From positions 310,001 through 374,000 of the forward strand of contig OZ017763.1 in NCBI GenBank assembly GCA_963969365.1: DNA of 64,000 nt, in the 5' to 3' direction. The translations under genes were made by a program, and so were the position numbers. Numbering within the stretch: position 1 is the stretch's first letter; each line of letters opens with the position of its first letter. This document shows positions 56,789 to 64,000 of this stretch, one piece after another. The stretch is from Asterochloris sp. CNOR1 (Eukaryota > Chlorophyta > Trebouxiophyceae > Trebouxiales > Trebouxiaceae). The notes below the pieces were generated by a model. The model worked only from the letters and a program-made list of their open reading frames with translations. It was not told the DNA's origin and searched no databases.

Positions 56789-58374
56789 TCAGGCTGGGCA
56801 GCCAGGCTCCATCCAGCCAGCCCGCATCCCTGTTCCCTTGCAGTGCTTGCATTTGACCTGCCCCTGCAGGGACACCTGAAGCTCAGCCCAAGCTGACAGG
56901 GTTGCAATGACAGGGGCCAAGTCTGTGCCATGGCAGGCGGCCCTGGCGGCAAGTTGGACTGAATGGCTGGCAGACTCAGACGCCTGTGCCAATCTCTAAG
57001 CCGGGATACAGGCCAGCACGCTGCCAGAGCACAGAGTGTCTGGGCTGGGTAGTCTCAGGCAACAGGCAGCCTTTGCCACTCTCAAAATTGCTTCAGCCCA
57101 TGATAGCATGCCTCCGTTAGCCTACACCATGCATCTGTGCAGGCGACGGTGGCATTGCAGCCCACCTTTCCATTGCAGATGGGGCACTGCTTGCACCCAG
57201 TGGCAATGCTGCAGAAGCGCTCCTCCCCAACCATCATGGCTCCTGCAGCAGGGAGCGCATCAGCAGCTTTGAGCTAAGCTCCAAGTGGCAATGCTGCAGA
57301 AGTGCTCCTCTAGGGGCCACCAAGGCTTCTGCAGCAACAGCAGCTTTATGCTTGCCGCAGCGATGCGCAAGGGAGGATGTGTGCTGCAGGTCAGCTGAGC
57401 AGTAGAGGGCCACATGCTCCTGCAGTAGGGCAAGCCTGGCCTGCCCAAGCCAGTGCGCGCATATCTTGTGCTATAGGCGGGTGCCTTGCATCGCCCAACT
57501 GCCCTCCAAAGCCAGCATCAGACCTGCCGCCCCCAGGCTGCCAGCAACATGCAAATTTGATGCCGCATGGCTGAGCATCTACATGTACTGTGGCGCTGCA
57601 TCAGGAGTGGTGATGGCGAGTGTCATGCCATGCAAACCTTGGTGCCCAGCAAGTTTGCTCGTATCAGGACATTACAACGGTGCACCTCATCACAAGCAGT
57701 CAATAGTGCAGAGCAAGGATCGCACCTGTGCCGCGGCACCATGAGCAGGACTCCAGCGCTGCACCCTCGCAGCAGGCGCAGAGCTCGGGTCGACGTTGCT
57801 GCAGCAGGGGACAACCAGCGGTATGGCAAGCTGGCTGAGAGGCAGATACATGTCAGCTGTTGCTGGAGGAGAGCATTCTGCAAGACACTGAGCAGGAAGG
57901 GCCTGCCAGGCAGGCTGCTGCACCGAGCGCAGCATAGCAGCATGTGCAGCTGCACGTGACGTGTTGCCAAGCTTCACCTGCTGCAGTGGGCACAGCTTGC
58001 AACACGCAGGGCAGGCGGACTGAGCATGACCTCGCCTGATGGCAGCACAGCAGCATGTGAGTCTGACCTGCTGAAGGTCTACAAGAAGATCCAGATGGCT
58101 GCGCATCCTTTGAAACCTGCAGCATGGCATGGCACAAGACCTGGAATGCACAAAGTCTCAGAACCATCAAGCCTGCAATGCACAGGATCAATGATGGCAA
58201 ACAGCGCAGGGTGCATGTGTGAGCTCCATCCATTGTGAACAGCTGCGGAGCCTGAGATGATGCACAGTAAAGAGTGTCACCTGTGCGGATCCACGCGAAG
58301 CTGAAACTCTTCCAGCAGCTGAGCATCCTCTGAGTCTGGGTCTGGGCTGTCCCTGGGAGGGGGCTGCTGAGGAG
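56789..58374 (-). CDS. Protein ending in DnaJ-type CxxCxGxG zinc domain
   Basis: The last two minus exons, 57242-57166 and 56863-56789 (stop), join in phase 0 to give GEERFCSIATGCKQCPICNG, then KGQVKCKHCKGTGMRAGWM and the end EPGCPA. CPICNGKG and CKHCKGTG are two CxxCxGxG motifs, as in DnaJ central domains and in plastid thiol chaperones of the BSD2/ORANGE type; plastid location is inference. Further upstream, exons 58374-58281 (EDAQLLEEFQLRVDPHR) and 58116-58068 (FQRMRSHLDLLVDLQQ) are phase-compatible with each other. They probably belong to the same gene, but 57243-58067 was not resolved. The start is unknown. Confidence 0.6.
57283..57318 (-). repeat. Copy of zinc-domain exon segment
   Basis: AGTGGCAATGCTGCAGAAGYGCTCCTC (Y is C or T) is present in the exon (57199-57227) and again 84 bp away in the upstream intron (57283-57310). 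Confidence 0.9.
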
Positions 58375-59263
58375 CTGCATGTGCAGCTGTGAGCCAGTGC
58401 CTAGGAGACTGAACCAAGCTGTGCCATGTTGAACAGTGTTGATGTAGTCGGTGGTGCATACTGGCGGAACAGCCATGCCTTGCCCGAAGATGGCAGCAGG
58501 TGCTGCCAAGGCTGAATGCTTGAAGTGGCATTCTGGCTCCAAACGCAGGGGAGTGCCTCTGGTAGCTCAAAAGGTGCAGCAAAGGCCTGCCCACGCTCTC
58601 AGAACCGATCACAATCAGAGGGTTTTGACCAGAGGGGTTTTCTTCTGGGTCCCATCCATCTCAGGAACTCTGGGCCAGTCTCCTGGGGCTCAGCTCAGTC
58701 TTGCATTGAGTTTGCTTGTTCTCCTTTCGAGAGCAGACTGCCAAGCCACCAAGACCTTGGCTCACATCAGCTCTCACAGGCGCTGAGCTCCTGTGCCCTG
58801 CATGCCTCTGCTGGCCAAGCCATGGATGCAATGCATGGACTTTCTGCTGCCTTGTGTCGTGCAGGCTGGCCTCCTCAGCCAGAGAAGGCAGGTTCACACT
58901 CAGCAAGAAGAGCTCGGCTGCTGTGTTGGGGTGTTGCTCGCTGTTTGATGCCAGCTTGTCCGTGCTGGTCAACAAAGCCCCTGGCGCATGAGCAGCCCTT
59001 GGCGCACCAATGCATTTGACGTGCCCACCTATCTACTCGAAGCCTGCTTGACAGTCATCTGAGCTGCCCAGGCATGCTGTCACAGGAGGCTACACACACT
59101 GTGAGTCAGCCTCACTGTAGGCATCTTGTGCATGAAGATCGTGGTAAAGCTTCTCTTTGGCAGCACAGTGCTGGGCAGGCAACTGAAGGTCATGTACCAC
59201 CAGGTTCAATGGGGCAGCAAAGTGCTTGGCAGGCAGTCGAAGCTCGCACAGCAACAGCCCCAC

Positions 59264-60919
59264 TTGAGCAGCAGAGTACTGGAGCTGGCACTTGATGTTA
59301 TAAACCAGCAGCTCATCATGGGCCGTCCCCAGGTGCATCTGCAGCACAGAGGCAAGCGCTCACCCTCCTCTGCACACACTTTCTCAGCAGCCAGCAGCTG
59401 AAAGGTGCTGCCTGCTCACTGACAGCGCTTGCCAGCACCCTTTGCAGATCCCCTCTCCTGAGCAACATTTTGCTGGCAGCCCTGAGGCTTGACGTGAGCA
59501 GCGCCCACACATTGCTTGAAGCTGGCATGCCAACATCTCCGACAGAGGCATGGCTCTCTGAAGCAGTTCACAACCCCAGGCACCTGTTGTGGGCAGCAGG
59601 GCCAATTGCAGCTCCATATTTCTCCGGGCTCAGGGTAGACTGCATGTCTGGCCTGCCATTGGTGACCCTGCCAGTCCCCCTAGCACATCACATATCAGGG
59701 TGGCAGTACCTCCAGCCTGAGTGGAGCAGCACCTGGTGCAGCGCTGTGCTCCCGCCTGCCTGCGGCTGCATGTGTGGCTTGGAGGAGGTGAGCCTGCTGT
59801 ACCTGTGTCTCAGGGGACAGCAGAAGCTCCATCTTGAGGATCAGCCCTGTGCGCCTGCACTTTCGGAGGGTTTGCTGTTCAAGTCTGCGTCTTCAATGGC
59901 GCTGCTGCTGTTGTTACGCAGCGCTCCACACCCCTGGATGCAGGCAGCGCCTGCTACAATGCTGTGCAAGGGCTGCCTTGAGAGAGGCGGCGCATCTGCT
60001 ACAGAGGTTTGCTGGTATGGTGTGTGCTTACAAAAGCAACAAAGAATGGCTGGAATAGCTGTCCATACTGCAGTTCCACCTACATGGTGGGCAGACCTTG
60101 CAGGCGACTGGGAGTTCAATGCCAGAGCCAACCATCAAGGGCTGTGGGATGATGCAGGCCTCGACATCATGTGACCTCATACATGGAGACATAGGTGTCA
60201 GCAGTGAACTGCACCACCGGGCTTGTCTCGTGAAAGAGCTGACAGCTGGTGCAGCTTGACAAGCAGCGCACTCAGGAGGGCGCAGCCCTGCCGAAACTCA
60301 GAAAAGCGTGAGAGTGCACGGGGAGGGTCCTTTCTCAAGCGTTGAGGCCCTGCTCTGCTCTGAGAGTCTCCCTGCAAGGCAGAGCCTCCTGTACCTGATC
60401 CCGCTCAGCAGAGGGGCCCAGGCAAACTGGAGCAATATCTACAATGTTCCTTACACAGCTCAGCTGTGACCGGCGCGCAGCTGGCACACCCCCGCTATGA
60501 GCATGTTTGACCCAGTTGTGAGCCCCTGCAGTGCCTGCCTGGCCTGCTCATGTGCAATGCATGCTGCCTGCCTGCCTTGCAAAGCCGTCTGCAGCTTTGC
60601 AGCTTGCTCAGCCACTCAAGCTTGCTCATGCCCTGCAGATGATCCCCATTGATATCTATCACGGCCTGCATGGCCTGCCATGCTGCCATACACAGTCCAT
60701 TGTGGTCCCGGCGACCTCACTCGCCATCTTCTGCGTGATGCCTGTAGTCCTGCTACTGGCTTCCTGGGCCACAATCAGGTTGGCAAGCACAAGCCTGCAG
60801 TGCCTCGCTGTCCCTATGTGCTCTCTGAGCAGCTGCTGCTGCCTGGCCCCTCTTAATTGCGCACGCTCAGCATCTCTGAGCTGCCTCAGTTCACAAATCC
60901 GCATGCTGAAGTTTGTCAT
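59264..60919 (-). CDS. Unassigned minus-strand coding exons
   Basis: Several minus-strand segments look coding and have good splice sites but match no family I know. 60919-60721 starts MTNFSMRICELRQLRDAERA, is coiled-coil-like and ends before GTGAGG. 60371-60218 contains RALSRFSEFRQGCALLSALL, then VKLHQLSALSRDKP. An exon ending 59364 (RGDLQRVLASAVSEQ, CWLLRKCVQRR) and 59338-59264 (MHLGTAHDELLVYNIKCQLQ) join in phase 0. They may be the 5' part of the zinc-domain gene below or a separate gene. Not all junction phases could be matched. Confidence 0.4.
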
Positions 60920-62419
60920 CTGCCCCAGGTGGCGTGCCAGGGCCAAACAAAGGGCTCGTGGCTCAGCTCGAGAGCAGCAGGCACCTGAGGGGCAGGACTC
61001 ACCCAAATTCCATGTGGTGGAGATGGGCTCTGGATGCGCAGCAGGACTCAGCTGCGCAGGCCCCCCTGCCCAGGCTGGCCTCACCGGCACTGGCTTGCCA
61101 GCACAGGCAGATCAGGACGAGAAGCAGCAGCCAGGCACGCCCTCTGAAGGGGGCAATGCGGCAGCCCGGGCCCGGACTCGCTGCTGGCAGCTGTCCATGC
61201 TTTGGTTGGGGGGCGGGCTGCACACAGCATCCCCAGGTAAACATGCTGTTGGGGCAGCACAAGGCTGGAGCAAGCCAAGCCGACATTACCTGGCCTGGTG
61301 CGGCTTCTCTGGCAATGTTTCGTGTTGTGCCTGGGAGGTGGGCCACACACGACCTCTACAATTGAGGTTACAGCTCAGGCTGCACATGGTTGGGTCACAT
61401 GCACAATGCCCGATGTGCGGGCTGCAGCAGCGCTGCGCACTGCGACTCATGCTCTGGCTGGGGGTTTGAGCTGCGCATGAGCGCTGGAGGTGCAGTTGCT
61501 GCTGTGGCATGGCAATGAGCCATCCTGAGTCCTGGAGAGGACTGCTCATGTCTGCTGCATTGCTATCTGCTGAGGCGAGATGCGCACAGCCTCTGCTGGC
61601 TGCGACAGCAGGGCAGTCTGGTCAACCTTTCTGTGGCCTGGGGAGGCTAGACTAGCTGCCATGGTGCTGTTTCCTGGGAGAGGATGGGGCAACACATGGC
61701 CTCTGCAGGTGGGCTGACTGCTGGGCCTGAGCGTTTATTTAATGCCGTGACCTGTGGGTGGACTGTACTTGCCTGCAACAGATTGGTTGGCAGCATTGCC
61801 AGCAGGGATTTGAGCTCTAGCTGGTGGGCAGGGCCTTAGCAAACGATGCTTGCTGAGGCTTTGGTTCGGCCTCACAACAGCTGTGCCTGTCCGCAGCTGG
61901 CCTTGCTTGGGCAGCAGCAACAGAGATGGCGGTTATTCATGCTGTGGCTGGGGGCTGAGCGGCACACCTGACAGGGAATATAGCCTGAGCTGCAAGCATG
62001 ACGCTCATCTATAGGGGCATGGCGATGCCACAGCGCATGGACGCTTTGTCAAGTGGGCACGGCAATGCGTCTCTTAAGTCAGCGCTCGTGCAGCGCTTGG
62101 CATTGTCATGTCCATTGACAGCCTTTGGGCAGCCTGGTCATTGCTGGACATTGGCACGTGCCCCACAGGGGTGCCTTTGCCACAAGCCAGCTTCACCGCC
62201 TGTCCATGTTGGCAGTGGGCATCCTGGCATACATGGCCTGCAAAAGGTGTCTTAGGCTGGCAGCCCTGTCATCGCCGCTGCCTCCGCTGCCTTGCCCCGG
62301 CATGGCGTGCAGGGGCTTCAATGCGCCACATTGGAAGGTCTTCGGGAATCAGGCCTTCAGCAGAAAATCACCTGTAGCTGTACCTCGTGACACGTCAAGG
62401 CTGACTTGTTGCCGTGCAG
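60920..62419. other. Gap between unassigned minus gene and P-type ATPase
   Basis: Should hold the promoter of the minus-strand gene and the 5' part of the P-type ATPase. Diverged repeats lie at 61197-61965. A plus open frame covers 60913-61365, but its composition and lack of splice logic do not support it. Confidence 0.35.
61197..61965. repeat. Diverged dispersed repeats with CATGCTNTGGNTGGGGG core
   Basis: The core occurs at about 61197, 61448 and 61938, followed each time by GGGCTG-GC-CAC or similar. A second shared block (TGTTTCNTG, then TGGGAGNNGG and CACANGNCCTCT) is at about 61316 and 61667, so the larger unit appears to have been duplicated. Confidence 0.55.
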
Positions 62420-64000
62420 GAAGCTACAAGCTGGAGGCAGAGACTGCCAAGCGCAATGCTGAGCTGGGCAGACAGGCCACCTGTCCTCTTGAGGAAGTGC
62501 TCATGGCGCAGCGCACTGATGTGAGATCAGGTGAGCTCCCAGCAGAGTTTGCAGACCACAGTGCAGTGCAGTGCTCTGGACAACAACCTGTGATCCCAGG
62601 AAAACCACAGCAGCCAGAGTCCAACAGCATGACATGCACCGGGCTGGCAGCCACAACACCTCTGGCGGCAGCCCACAGGCACGCGCTCAGCAGTCCTGGC
62701 TGCAGGTGCATTCAGTGTGTCCATGCCCCACACCTGCGTACAGACACCGGTGTCTACTTGGAAAGATGCTGCTGCCTCCAGCCATGGCCTGCCACCAGGC
62801 ATGGCCTGCCACCTTATGTGGGGTGTGTCCTCAGAGGAGCGAGTGTGGGCCAGAATGCCAGGCTTGGCAATGCCCTCCTGCCCTGCAGTTCTGCGGAGTG
62901 CTGATGTTGTGGCTCAAGTTGCACTGCATGGGGACCGGTGAGCTGACCACATCTCAGGTTTGCACAGAGGGAAGCCATTTGCTGTCCATCTGCAGGGCCC
63001 ATGCAACCTCAGGCAGCCTCTGCATGTGCCCAGTCAGCAGCCAGGTGAGAATGCTGATATCATGAAGCGCATCGCTTACAGGTCTGATGAACGCTGAGGC
63101 TGCTGCGCGCCTCGTCTCGCATGCGCCCAGCCAGCTGACCAAGGCAAAGAAGATTGAGTTGCTTGGTCTGCTGGTAAAATCCGCCATTCAGCCCTTCAAT
63201 GCCCTCATGCTGGCCGTCGCAGTGCTGTCCGTGGCACACCCCAGTGCCGACTGGGAGACTTTTACCCTTGTCATGGTGAGCACCAATGACAGGTCAACCT
63301 GCCTGTGCATGACGCACCTTTCCTGGACCGTGGGCATCCCTGTATTGGCTGAGGGCGCACGCTGCAGCACTATACACCCACATCAGCGGACTGCCCGCCG
63401 TTGCTTGGCGTCGGCCTGCACCGCCCCTTTTGAGAGGTACATGGCATGTTGCTGAGTGCACGCTGTCTGAAGCAAGCTTGGTGTGGTCATACAGTGCATG
63501 CTGTGGCCTCAGGGGTTGGTGGGTCTGCCATGGGCCAGCCAGACCTGCAAGGGCTCTGCTGCTGTTTCAAACGTGCAGCCCCTGCTTGCTGTGAGCGGTG
63601 CAGGCCCCACAAGCTGTTTGCTGCCGTGCAGGTGCTGCTGCTGTTCGCCATCATCCTGCGCTTTGTAGAGGAGCTGCGCAGCGCAGTGCACTCCAAGACA
63701 CTGGCGACGCCCATCATCTCACATTCCCAGGTGCTCTCTCGCCAGCGCATTACTGCTGCAAGACTGTTGTTGGGGGTGCTCACCAGCATGCATTATGTTC
63801 TGCCCCTTTGCTCGGTTGGGAAGTGGCGGTCAGGGTTGATTTTCGCCAGCTGCTTAATCAGCAGAAGGCCAGAGACCTGGGTTTCACAGGCAGTACCATG
63901 GGCAAGGGCAGGACCATGTGCCCAAGCTTTCTGCAGGCTCTGCTGTTGGTGTCAAGTCCACACGTGGGACATGTTCTGCTTCATGCCAGCTCAGCCTTGC
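62420..64000 (+). CDS. P-type ATPase, probably Mg2+-transporting, N-terminal part
   Basis: Ion-pumping ATPase of the membrane. Exons 62420-62530, 63082-63275 and 63632-63730 join in phase. They give the segment before transmembrane helix 1 (CPLEEVLMAQRTDVRSGLM), the cation-ATPase N domain (NAEAAARLVSHAPSQLTKAK) and helix M1 (QPFNALMLAVAVLSVAH). Then come a short loop, helix M2 (VLLLFAIILRF) and VEELRSAVHSKTL, which parallels the RFIQExRS-type segment of MgtA/MgtB. The type IIIB (Mg) assignment rests on this stretch only; the phosphorylation site lies beyond the window. The first exon, before 62420, was not found. Confidence 0.75.

Noticed and set aside
59470-60174. 234-codon plus-strand frame
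   Set aside because: Looks protein-like but has no recognisable domain and overlaps minus-strand segments with better splice-site support. Not excluded, but unsupported.
60531-61469. 312-codon plus-strand frame
   Set aside because: Cys/Leu-rich composition typical of GC-rich noncoding sequence; contradicted by the minus-strand coiled-coil exon.
1-64000. tRNA, rRNA, CRISPR array, LTR or virus-like element
   Set aside because: None was seen by eye: no tRNA-like arms with the conserved T-loop, no regular repeat-spacer array, and no reverse transcriptase, integrase or capsid motifs. A covariance-model or HMM scan would be the decisive test.

Overview
This window is nuclear DNA from a eukaryote with intron-dense genes. 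The best fit is a unicellular green alga, probably a trebouxiophyte-type chlorophyte. Exons are short (21 to 800 nt), donors are mostly GTGAG or GTGGG, and acceptors are almost always CTGCAG or TGCAG. The encoded proteins resemble plant versions most: a UBC22/UBE2S-type E2, a plant-like CUL4, a plant-type aldo-keto reductase, a HAT3.1/PRHA-style PHD protein, and a short prokaryote-type Orn/Lys/Arg decarboxylase. I rebuilt gene models by hand, joining exons by reading frame, splice sites and intron phase. For most genes every junction keeps phase, which is strong internal support.

Layout, left to right: the 5' part of eIF3a (minus, runs off the left edge); UBE2S/UBC22 (plus), divergent from eIF3a; a long TPR protein with an Ala/Gln-rich tail (plus, 5' part and some exons unsettled); an Orn/Lys/Arg decarboxylase (minus), convergent with it; a PHD-finger protein (plus), divergent from the decarboxylase; a gene-poor stretch; an Ala/Pro-rich protein of unknown function (minus); an aldo-keto reductase (minus); a 292-residue beta-rich protein (plus); cullin-4 (plus, 17 exons, complete); a gene ending in a DnaJ-type CxxCxGxG zinc domain (minus) with further unresolved minus-strand exons upstream; and the start of a P-type ATPase, probably Mg2+-type (plus, runs off the right edge). 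UBE2S and CUL4 both belong to ubiquitin ligation, but the others share no obvious pathway, so this reads as an ordinary nuclear neighbourhood and not a functional cluster.

The most unusual signal is in the introns. Many carry one to three degraded copies of the edge of the neighbouring exon ('exon echoes'), usually including the splice-site sequence and about 70-250 bp away. I see them in at least nine of the genes, most densely in cullin-4 and the beta-rich gene. They look like relics of repeated small tandem duplications at exon-intron boundaries. No tRNA, rRNA, CRISPR, transposon or virus-like element was recognised.
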